The notes under the pieces were generated by a model. The model saw only the letters and a list, made by a program, of their open reading frames with translations. It made no database searches and had not been told where the DNA came from. Source: Streptomyces sp. NBC_01142 (lineage in GTDB: Bacteria > Actinomycetota > Actinomycetes > Streptomycetales > Streptomycetaceae). Taken from it: a stretch of DNA of 64,000 nucleotides. The stretch spans positions 496,001 through 560,000 of the forward strand of contig NZ_JAPEOR010000003.1 of the NCBI RefSeq assembly GCF_026341125.1, written 5' to 3'. Below are positions 57,582 to 64,000 of the stretch, piece by piece; position 1 is the stretch's first letter; each line of letters opens with the position of its first letter. Both the position numbers and the translations under genes were made by a program.

Positions 57582-59900
57582 GTGCGGGCCACTCTGCGCT
57601 GGGCGCACGCCGATCTGCGGGCACACCGCGGCCAGGCGCTCTTCGTCGTCCTGGCCAGCGCCGGGATCATCGGCTCGCTGCTGCTCGCGGTGGCACTGTT
57701 CAGCTACGCCGCCAACCCCTGGCAACGGATCTTCACCCAGTCCCAGGGCGCCCACCTCTGGCTCCACACCCGGGTCGCCGCGGACACGGGGGCGCTGTCC
57801 GGCCTCGACGGTGTCGCCGGTGTGTCCGGGCCGTACCGCACCGGGCACGCCACCGTCGAGTCCCGGGGTGTCAGGGCGAACGTGGCCCTGCGCGCCGCGG
57901 ACACCCGCCCGCCGGAGATCGCCCGGCCACTGGTCACCGCCGGCAGCTGGCTCACCGCGCAGACGGACCGCGGCGACGGTGTCGTACTGGAGCGCTCACT
58001 GGCTCGCGTGCTGTGGGCGGAGCCGGGCGACACAGTGACCGTCGCCGGACCGGACGGCACCCCCCGCTCCCTCCGGGTGGCCGGGGTCGCCGAAGCCGCC
58101 GAACCCCGCTACCGGCCGGGCGGCGGGCCCGGGACCGGCTGGGTGCTGCCCGGCACGCTCGACCGCATCGCACCACAGAGCACCGGACAGAGCATCGGGC
58201 TGCGGCTGGACGATCCGGCCGACATCGACTTCACCGTCCAGCAGGCCGTCACCCTGCTCGGCGCCGACCGCGTCTCCCAGGTGACCAAGTGGCAGCAGGC
58301 CCGGGCCGAGGCCGGAGGCGACGACCGGCTGCTCGGACAACTGTTTGCGGTATTCGGTCTCGGCGCCCTGCTGGCCGCCGCACTCGCGGCGTCCGGGGCG
58401 ATCAGCGCCCGTATCCGCGGACAGCTGAGGGACATCTCGATCCTCAAGGCGATCGGGTTCACCCCGGGCCAGGTGATCCGCGGCTTCCTCGTCCAGCATC
58501 TCGCCTTCGCGCTCCTCGGGGTCACCCTGGGCACCGCGGCGATAGCGCTGCTCGGTGCCCGGCTGCCCGGCCGGATCGGGGAGGCTGCCGGGGTGTGGCA
58601 GGACCTGCCCGGGCACACCGCCCTGATGCTCGGCGTCCCGAGCGGCGCGGTGCTGCTGATCGCGACCGCCACCGGACTCGCCGCCTGGCGAGCCGGCCGG
58701 GTCCCGCCGGTTCCCGTCGCCCGGGCGGCGCTTCCCTCGGCGGCACCGATGACCGGCCTCGGCCGCCGGGCGCTCGGACTGCGGGTGCCACCCGCGCTGG
58801 TGCTCGGCTGGCGGGCGGCGTTCCCCCGGCGGCCGCGCACCCTGATCACCGTGGCCCGGCTGGCGCTGCCGCTGCTCATGATCACGGCGGCCCTGGTTGC
58901 CTCGTCCACGTTGGACGCCTTCCGCAGCCGGCCCGCGGACATGGGCGTGCCCGCGGCGCTGACCGTACGGGCCGAGCAGCCCGGCGGTCCCACCGGTCAG
59001 GAGCTGGACCGGGTGCTGACCGCGCCGCCGGACGTCGCGGCCGTCCACCCCGGCGTGGAGGTCGCGGCCCTGGTACCGGGACAGACCGGCACCATCACCC
59101 TGCGCGGGCTGGGCACCGCCGACGCCCCCTATCCGTTCACGGTCGTCGAGGGGCGCCCCGCCGACAGCCTCGACGAGGCGGTGGCCGGCCAAGGGCTGCT
59201 CGACCTGCTGGACGTACGGGTCGGTGACTGGGTACGGATGACGGTCGAGGGGCGGCCGCAGATCCTGCACATCGTCGGACGCAGTATCGAGCCCGAAGCC
59301 GGCGGACGGGTGATCTCCACAACGGTCGACACGCTCGGCGAGCGCGACCCGGCACTGCGGCCGGACTTCCATCATCTCGTCCTGAAGCCCGGCGCGGATC
59401 CCCGGGCGGTGAGCGGCGAGCTCGCCGAGGCGGCCGGGGGTGACCTGGAGATCCGCGAGACGGCCAACCCGGCAGACCGGCTGGAACCGGCGCGGGGCGT
59501 GATCGCGGCCCTGATCGCCGTGCTGGCCCTGATCGGGTTCATCGAGCTGCTCACTCTGATCAGCACCGGTGTGCGCGACCGCGGCCGTGATCTGCTCGCG
59601 CTCAAGGCGATAGGGCTGACGCCTCGTCAGATCAGTGCGGCGATCGTGGCGGCCGCCGGCTTCACGGCCCTCGTCGCCGCCGCACTGGGCACGGGACTGG
59701 GGGCGCTGGCCGGCAGCTGGCTGGTGGACACGCAGGGACGCTCCAGCGGTATGGGCGCCGGCATCGCCCATGTCCCCCCTGCGCTGCTGCTCGGCACGGT
59801 CGTGGTGGGCGCCGTACTGGGCGCCGTCGCGGCCGCGACCGTACCGGCCGTCCGCACCGCGCGCCGCCGCCTGGCGGATTCCCTGGCCGAGACGCTGTGA
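57582..59900 (+). CDS. FtsX-type ABC permease
   Basis: A 772-residue permease with two FtsX-like halves. TM1 is ALFVVLASAGIIGSLLLAVA, followed by a large outer domain (~45-250) and three helices (AVFGLGALLAAALAASGAIS; LVQHLAFALLGVTLGTAAIA; LMLGVPSGAVLLIATATGLA). A second half then begins near TLITVARLALPLLMITAALV, with a second outer domain and the end LLLGTVVVGAVLGAVAAATV. FtsX hallmarks LRDISILKAIGFTPGQVIRG and RDLLALKAIGLTPRQISAAI occur in both halves. GTG 57582 follows the ATPase gene by two bases. It likely forms one transporter with that ATPase under PadR control. Substrate unknown. Confidence 0.9.
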   Translation: MRATLRWAHADLRAHRGQALFVVLASAGIIGSLLLAVALFSYAANPWQRIFTQSQGAHLWLHTRVAADTGALSGLDGVAGVSGPYRTGHATVESRGVRANVALRAADTRPPEIARPLVTAGSWLTAQTDRGDGVVLERSLARVLWAEPGDTVTVAGPDGTPRSLRVAGVAEAAEPRYRPGGGPGTGWVLPGTLDRIAPQSTGQSIGLRLDDPADIDFTVQQAVTLLGADRVSQVTKWQQARAEAGGDDRLLGQLFAVFGLGALLAAALAASGAISARIRGQLRDISILKAIGFTPGQVIRGFLVQHLAFALLGVTLGTAAIALLGARLPGRIGEAAGVWQDLPGHTALMLGVPSGAVLLIATATGLAAWRAGRVPPVPVARAALPSAAPMTGLGRRALGLRVPPALVLGWRAAFPRRPRTLITVARLALPLLMITAALVASSTLDAFRSRPADMGVPAALTVRAEQPGGPTGQELDRVLTAPPDVAAVHPGVEVAALVPGQTGTITLRGLGTADAPYPFTVVEGRPADSLDEAVAGQGLLDLLDVRVGDWVRMTVEGRPQILHIVGRSIEPEAGGRVISTTVDTLGERDPALRPDFHHLVLKPGADPRAVSGELAEAAGGDLEIRETANPADRLEPARGVIAALIAVLALIGFIELLTLISTGVRDRGRDLLALKAIGLTPRQISAAIVAAAGFTALVAAALGTGLGALAGSWLVDTQGRSSGMGAGIAHVPPALLLGTVVVGAVLGAVAAATVPAVRTARRRLADSLAETL

Positions 59901-59922
59901 CGGCTTCGGCCGTACCCAGCGA

Positions 59923-60573
59923 TCATCCTCGGTTCCAGGCCTCGGCCCCGTCCCCGAGACCGTCCTCACGTACGCGGCAGGCAAGGTCGATCTTCGTGTA
60001 CGCCGGCCGCCCCGCCTGCTGGTACTTGTCCTTGACCCGGTCGAGGTAGTACTTGGCCGTGTTCGGGCTGATTCCGGCGCGCCGTGCCGTCGACTTGAGA
60101 GTCAGCCCCGACGCATAGTCGAGCAGGACCTGCAGCTCCTTGGGCGACAGCCGCGGCCGGGTGGGGCTCTTGTCGTGCGCCCAGGCGAACGCCAACTCGG
60201 GGGAGTGCACCGTCCCTCCGGCGGCCACCTCCTCCATCGCGCTCACCAGGGTCTTCAAATCGTGGTCCTTGGTGAGATAGCCGTCGGCCCCGGCCGCCAT
60301 GGCGGCGACGATCCGCGAGCGGTCCGCCACGGTGCTGATCATCAGCACTCGGCTGCCCGCCGCGCGTAGTCGTCGAATGTTGTCAGCCGGTACCGAGGCG
60401 TCCCGCAGCACCAGATCCAGCAGGACCACATCCACCACGCCGTCCGCACCGGCCAGCAGTTCGTCCACGGTGGCCACCGCGCTCACCAGCCGCACCTGGG
60501 GCACGTCCGCCAGCCAGGACCGCAGCCCGTCGAGCAGCATCCGGTCGTCGTCGACCACGGCGGCGGTGATCAT
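59923..60573 (-). CDS. LuxR/NarL-type response regulator
   Basis: A 216-residue response regulator. The receiver has acidic residues Asp8-10, phospho-acceptor Asp53 in VVLLDLVL, a Ser/Thr in LMISTVADRS and Lys in GYLTKDHDLK. The C-terminal HTH is a shortened LuxR form: LSPKELQVLLDYASGLTLKS, TARRAGISPNTAKYYLDRVK, with K-Y-Y-L-D-R-V-K replacing the usual recognition helix wording. The last residues (GDGAEAWNRG) extend beyond. Its start overlaps the kinase stop by four bases. It converges on the FtsX gene with 22 bp between stops. Confidence 0.9.
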   Translation of the reverse strand: MITAAVVDDDRMLLDGLRSWLADVPQVRLVSAVATVDELLAGADGVVDVVLLDLVLRDASVPADNIRRLRAAGSRVLMISTVADRSRIVAAMAAGADGYLTKDHDLKTLVSAMEEVAAGGTVHSPELAFAWAHDKSPTRPRLSPKELQVLLDYASGLTLKSTARRAGISPNTAKYYLDRVKDKYQQAGRPAYTKIDLACRVREDGLGDGAEAWNRG

Positions 60574-61694
60574 CCGGGCCAGCGCAGTTCGATGCTGGCC
60601 CCTTCTCCGGGAACGCTGTCCACGCGGGCCACGCCCCCGATCGTGCGCATCCGTGCGTGCACCGACTGGCGAAGCCCGAGGCCGCCGCTGACCTTGCCCG
60701 GGTCGAAACCGACTCCGCGGTCGACGACGGTGATGACGAGGTGGCCGTCGTCACCGGTGGCGGTCAGATAGGCGTGTCCGGTGCCGGCGTGCCGCAGGAC
60801 GTTGTTCAGGGCCTCGGTGACGGCATCGGCCAGGGCAGTCGCCACGTCCGGCGGCACCGTGGGCAGGTCGTGGTACTGGGCGGTCACCTGAAGGTCCAGA
60901 CTCTCGGCGGAGCGTACGGAGTCCTCCAGCGCCCGGCCGACCTCCGGATTGGACTCCGTGTCGGCGGTCTGCTGGATCAGCCGCCGCAGGTAGGCGGCTT
61001 CCCGGGCACAACGGCTGCGGACTTTGGGGGTGTTGGCGTCGATGCCGCCGCCCGCGATGGTGGTCAGCGTGGCCAGCACGGTGTCATGCAGGGCACGGTG
61101 GTGGGCGATCCGCTCGGCATACCTGGCCCGTTCTGCCTCGGCGGTCATCGCCTGCTCGGTGGCGGCGTCGAGCAGGCTGCCCTGCCGGCGCAGATACCAC
61201 CAGAAGACCCATGTCATGATCGCGGACGAGACCACCGCGTTGAGATGCCCGCCGGTCACCGCCATACCCGCGCCCGTCATCCGGTACCCCACCGCATGGG
61301 TCACCGCCAGCAGCAGGACCGCACCGACGGTCGCCGGCCGGCCGAAAGTGACGGCGGCAACCCCGCTCGCCGACCCGCCGAGCAGCATCACCCAGGCGAT
61401 CGACGCCGGTTGCTGTGCTCCGCTCCACAGATACGCGACAAAGGGCAGCGCGCATCCGGTGACCAGCACATCGGCCCAGACGAACCGCGGACTGAACCAG
61501 CCCCGGGAGCGGGCCGTTGCGTACACCAGCACGCTCAGCGCCACGGCTGCGACCAGCACCATCCAGGAGACCGGGCGGTGCCGTTGGTGCTGTACGACGG
61601 CGAGGAGACCGACCATCAGATGGCTCATCCGGTACAGCATCGTCGCCAGGATCATGAAGGCCTGAGCCCGCTGAAGTCCGGAGCCCATCCTCAC
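60570..61694 (-). CDS. Membrane histidine kinase of the HisKA_3 type
   Basis: A 374-residue sensor kinase with about six helices in the first 175 residues (MVLVAAVALSVLVYATARSR; VWADVLVTGCALPFVAYLWS; ATVGAVLLLAVTHAVGYRMT), a coiled linker (LLDAATEQAMTAEAERARYA), the dimerisation/phosphoacceptor region with His203 in HHRALHDTVL, and the HATPase domain (DAVTEALNNVLRHAG; DRGVGFDPG; GLGLRQSVHARM). It has no large outer domain, the intramembrane-sensing style. The start is one of GTG 61697, GTG 61694 or ATG 61688; 61694 gives the best spacing (6) to AGGAGG. It is the partner of the overlapping response regulator. Confidence 0.9.
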   Translation of the reverse strand: MRMGSGLQRAQAFMILATMLYRMSHLMVGLLAVVQHQRHRPVSWMVLVAAVALSVLVYATARSRGWFSPRFVWADVLVTGCALPFVAYLWSGAQQPASIAWVMLLGGSASGVAAVTFGRPATVGAVLLLAVTHAVGYRMTGAGMAVTGGHLNAVVSSAIMTWVFWWYLRRQGSLLDAATEQAMTAEAERARYAERIAHHRALHDTVLATLTTIAGGGIDANTPKVRSRCAREAAYLRRLIQQTADTESNPEVGRALEDSVRSAESLDLQVTAQYHDLPTVPPDVATALADAVTEALNNVLRHAGTGHAYLTATGDDGHLVITVVDRGVGFDPGKVSGGLGLRQSVHARMRTIGGVARVDSVPGEGASIELRWPG

Positions 61695-61890
61695 CACACG
61701 CCTCCTCCGCGTACACGCAACCCCCCCGAACTGGTGGTACAGCGGTGCAGTGGTTCTCGCTAGCTTCCTACACGTCAGGCCGCCGCAGTACGGGTGACGC
61801 GGCGAGCACGGTCAGCGGGCGAGCAGCCACAAACAATCAGATCACCGTGCCGTGGCGCGGCGCCCGCCATTCGAGAAAGAGGGAGACAAG

Positions 61891-62466
61891 GTGGCTCGAT
61901 TCCTGCACCGCGGCGCCGCAGCAGTCCTGATGTCGCTGCTCGCTCTGCTGCTGCCCACGCCGGCCAGTGCAGCCACTGCGGCCGATCCGCCCATCGTGTA
62001 CACGGTGTCGCCGTACAACGCGGCCATCTACGAACTCCGGGCGTCGTACTCGTGGCAGTGCCTCGACGTCCGGGGCGAATCCCAGAGCCCGGGCGCGGTC
62101 ATCCAGAGATTCGACTGCAAGGGCAGGTTGCACCAGCGCTTCTACTTCATGCCGTCCAACACGCCCGGCATGTTCCACATCGGGGTCTACGGCAAGTACT
62201 GCATCGGTGCCGCCAACGCCTCGACGGCCGAGAACACCCCTGTCGTGCTGGGCTACTGCCAGGGCCCGGGGCAGTACTTCCGCTGGGTGGACCGCGGCAA
62301 CAACCACTGGGAGATCGTCGAAGCCGCCAGTGGTAAGTGTCTGCACGACACCGGACGCCGTTCGGCTGTCCAACTGCGCACCTGCGGCAACATCCAGGAG
62401 CCGTACCCGTCGCTGTGGACGCCGCGCTACGACCGTCAGTACAACTACGGCAGCGTCTGGGGCTGA
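61891..62466 (+). CDS. Secreted ricin-type beta-trefoil lectin-like protein
   Basis: A 191-residue exported protein: signal peptide MARFLHRGAAAVLMSLLALL ending LPTPASA, then a single beta-trefoil. The trefoil marks are SWQCLDVRGESQSPGAVIQR, FDCKGRLHQRFYF, GKYCIGAANASTAENTPVVL, WEIVEAASGKCLHDTG and VQLRTCGN, with the Q-x-F/W element replaced by HQRFYF and GQYFRW. There is no catalytic domain, so it probably binds carbohydrate outside the cell. GTG 61891 follows GAGGGAGACAAG. A very strong bidirectional hairpin closes it at 62569-62618. Confidence 0.85.
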   Translation: MARFLHRGAAAVLMSLLALLLPTPASAATAADPPIVYTVSPYNAAIYELRASYSWQCLDVRGESQSPGAVIQRFDCKGRLHQRFYFMPSNTPGMFHIGVYGKYCIGAANASTAENTPVVLGYCQGPGQYFRWVDRGNNHWEIVEAASGKCLHDTGRRSAVQLRTCGNIQEPYPSLWTPRYDRQYNYGSVWG

Positions 62467-62491
62467 CCCGGGCCCACGGGAAGCGGGGAAC

Positions 62492-62548
62492 GGGGGACAA
62501 GCGGGGGCACGGGGGGCACGGGGGACAAGCGGGGGACACGGGGGGCAC
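62492..62548 (+). repeat. G-rich direct repeat
   Basis: Two near-identical 28/29-bp units lie at 62492-62519 and 62520-62548, each made of GGGGGACAAGC, GGGGG(A)CAC and GGGGGGCAC segments. The plus strand has at least six runs of five or more G within about 60 bp, a pattern that could fold into G-quadruplexes. It lies in the gap between two convergent genes. Confidence 0.8.
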
Positions 62549-62568
62549 GGGGGAGAACAGGGTAGGGC

Positions 62569-62618
62569 GGGGGCGGGTGTCCTGGTGGCAGGGGAAGTCT
62601 GCCGGGACACCCGCCCCC
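62569..62618. terminator. Strong bidirectional hairpin between convergent genes
   Basis: The 14-bp perfect stem GGGGGCGGGTGTCC (62569-62582) / GGACACCCGCCCCC (62605-62618) contains an inner GGCA/TGCC pair in its 22-base loop. It lies 102 bp after the lectin stop and 17 bp after the phosphatase stop, so it can end both. Confidence 0.85.
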
Positions 62619-62635
62619 ACGCGGCATGTCCGGGG

Positions 62636-64000
62636 TCAGGCGGGTTCCAGTCCGGGGTGACCCGCCTCGGTCACGAAGGAGATGCGGGTCGTGACGGGGG
62701 CGCCGGGGGTGGTGACGTACGGAAGCACCCGGAAGTCGGCGCGGCAGGTCTCCGGGGTGAGTGAGCAACGCACGTATCCACGCTGGTAGTTGGTGAACTT
62801 GATGTGTGCGTTCGCCGCGAGGAGCCTGGCCCCGGAGGGGTCCAGGTCCATGCCGTCCTTCCCGGTGGAGATGGAGGTGCCGACGAACTCGACGCCGATC
62901 GTGGGCGAGTCGGGATCGTCGAAGTTCTGCTTGAGGTCGGCGGCGAGGTGGCGGTGCATGTCGCCGGTCAGTACGACGGGGTTGCTCACGTCGCGAGCGG
63001 CAATCTCCTCGAACAGCCGTTGCCGCGCATGCGCGTAGCCGTCCCAGAAGTCCATGACGAAGGACTGTCCCGGTCCGGGGTCGGTGTCGACCTGGTTCAC
63101 GGGAATCTGCTGGGGGATCAGGTTCCATGTCGCGTCGGAACGCCCGAGGCCGTTGTACAGCCACCGTTCCTGCTCCGGGCCGAGGATGCTGCGGCCGGGT
63201 AACAGCCGTTCTTCGCAGCCGCTCTTGATGCCGTCGCCGCACGGCTGGTCGTCACGGAACCGACGGGTGTCAAGGATGTGGAACGTGGCCATCCGGCCGT
63301 AGCGCAGACTGCGGTACATGCGGGTGTCGAAGCCCTTCGGCTTGTTCGACAGGCGCAGCGGGAGATGTTCGTAGTGGGCCTGGAACGCCGCGGCGGCGCG
63401 TTCCCGGAAGACCGCCGGGTCCTGGTCGGGTTCGCTGTCCACCTTGGAGATGTCGCGCGCCCAGTTGTCCTCGACCTCGTGGTCGTCCCATACGACGGCC
63501 CAGGGGTGGGCCTGGTGGGCGGCGATGAGGTCGGGGTCCCAGCGGTGCAGGGCGTGCCGGTTCCGGTACTGGGCGAGGTTCATCGGCTCGGGTCGCAGCT
63601 CGGCGGCCACGGGGACCTTGCGCACGCCGCCCATCGCGTCGATGGGGTTCTCGTAGATGTAGTCGCCCAGGTGCAGGACGAGATCGACATCCTCCTCGGA
63701 GAGATGCCGGTGCGCGGTGTAGAAACCTTCGAACCAGGCCTGGCAGGACGCGAAGGCGAAGTTCAGGGCCCTGGGGCGGCTGTGCGGCGAGGGCGCGGTG
63801 CGCGTACGGCCGACGGGGCTGATCACGCCGCCGGCGCGGAAGCGGTAGAAGTACTGCCGGCCGGGGCGCAGTCCCGACACCTCCACATGGACCGAGTGGG
63901 CGAGTCCGGCCACCGCGTGGGTCCACCCGCGGCGCACGACGTGGCGGAAGCGTTCGTCGCCGGCGACCTCCCAGAGGACCGTGACCGGGTGGGGCGGCAT
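62636..64000 (-). CDS. PhoD-type alkaline phosphatase, 5' end beyond the window
   Basis: 454 residues of a PhoD-family alkaline phosphatase/phosphodiesterase, an exported Ca2+/Fe3+ enzyme. An N-terminal Ig-like PhoD_N domain is seen (GLAHSVHVEVSGLRPGRQYF). The metallophosphatase core follows: LNFAFASCQAWFEGFYTAHR, LVLHLGDYIYE, VVWDDHEVEDNW, MATFHILDTRRFRDDQPCG, VVLTGDMHRHLAAD and GVEFVGTSISTGKDG. The frame is open to the right edge; the ATG at 64000 is probably internal, since the Tat signal peptide typical of PhoD and the first residues are missing. It converges with the lectin gene at the strong hairpin 62569-62618. Confidence 0.93.
   Translation of the reverse strand: MPPHPVTVLWEVAGDERFRHVVRRGWTHAVAGLAHSVHVEVSGLRPGRQYFYRFRAGGVISPVGRTRTAPSPHSRPRALNFAFASCQAWFEGFYTAHRHLSEEDVDLVLHLGDYIYENPIDAMGGVRKVPVAAELRPEPMNLAQYRNRHALHRWDPDLIAAHQAHPWAVVWDDHEVEDNWARDISKVDSEPDQDPAVFRERAAAAFQAHYEHLPLRLSNKPKGFDTRMYRSLRYGRMATFHILDTRRFRDDQPCGDGIKSGCEERLLPGRSILGPEQERWLYNGLGRSDATWNLIPQQIPVNQVDTDPGPGQSFVMDFWDGYAHARQRLFEEIAARDVSNPVVLTGDMHRHLAADLKQNFDDPDSPTIGVEFVGTSISTGKDGMDLDPSGARLLAANAHIKFTNYQRGYVRCSLTPETCRADFRVLPYVTTPGAPVTTRISFVTEAGHPGLEPA

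Noticed and set aside
57996..59984. Minus-strand 662-codon frame opposite the FtsX permease
   Set aside because: Translation is H/R/Q/G-rich and shows none of the family features, while the plus frame has two FtsX halves.
1..64000. tRNA, rRNA, CRISPR array, complete insertion sequence or phage attachment site
   Set aside because: No cloverleaf-like arm sets, no evenly spaced repeat-spacer units, and no transposase or integrase motif (DDE, HRY) was seen in any frame that looked coding.

Overview
This is a stretch of a high-GC actinomycete chromosome, almost certainly Streptomyces. The evidence is the strong G/C bias at third codon positions, GTG starts, GGAGG-type ribosome sites, and the family mix: a BTAD (SARP/AfsR-type) regulator, PucR, RpiR, a PAS-PP2C phosphatase, DUF6131, DUF6296 and a graspetide cassette. 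I saw no rRNA, tRNA, CRISPR array or complete insertion sequence. The many remnants and small accessory modules suit a chromosome-arm or other variable region.

Left part (1-13.4 kb): a heavy-metal P-type ATPase runs in from the left edge. It is followed by a PAS-PP2C phosphatase, a decayed stretch with remnants of a cation/proton antiporter and a short-chain dehydrogenase, a MEDS-domain protein and a PucR regulator. Then comes a stress-flavoured group: a general-stress-protein-17M-like membrane protein, a UBP zinc finger, a FUSC-type exporter, a HAD-like protein, a stand-alone GvpU-family protein, two related small proteins, a DUF6131 peptide and an iron-permease-like protein.

Middle (13.7-25 kb): a stand-alone glutamate-type binding lipoprotein, a cytochrome P450, two secreted or small proteins, a cupin, and a TetR gene flanked by two matching palindromes next to a YhgE/Pip-type membrane protein. 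Next is a minimal graspetide (ATP-grasp RiPP) pair, a broken FAD-monooxygenase end, a BTAD regulator and a LysR regulator.

Core (25.4-46.2 kb): a same-strand, mostly overlapping run of ten genes centred on two PUFA-synthase-like megaenzymes. The first is flavin-flavin-KS-AT-ACP-KR; the second is KS-AT-DH-phosphopantetheinyl transferase. They are followed by a free ACP, an alpha/beta hydrolase, a GT1 glycosyltransferase, a zinc-ribbon methyltransferase, a GHMP-kinase-like protein, a secreted phosphoesterase, an MFS transporter and a membrane-anchored propeller-like protein. The set suggests an iteratively built acyl chain that is released, glycosylated, methylated and exported. It resembles the PUFA-like locus known from S. 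coelicolor but is not a canonical pfaABCDE set.

Right part (46.2-64 kb): an unknown small protein, an RpiR regulator, DUF6296, a DUF1275 membrane protein, an alpha-glucoside operon (GH13 enzyme, binding protein, two permeases), a lone sugar-binding protein whose lipobox cysteine is a tyrosine, a PadR-ABC-FtsX operon convergent with a LuxR-type two-component system, a secreted ricin-fold lectin, and a PhoD phosphatase cut by the right edge.
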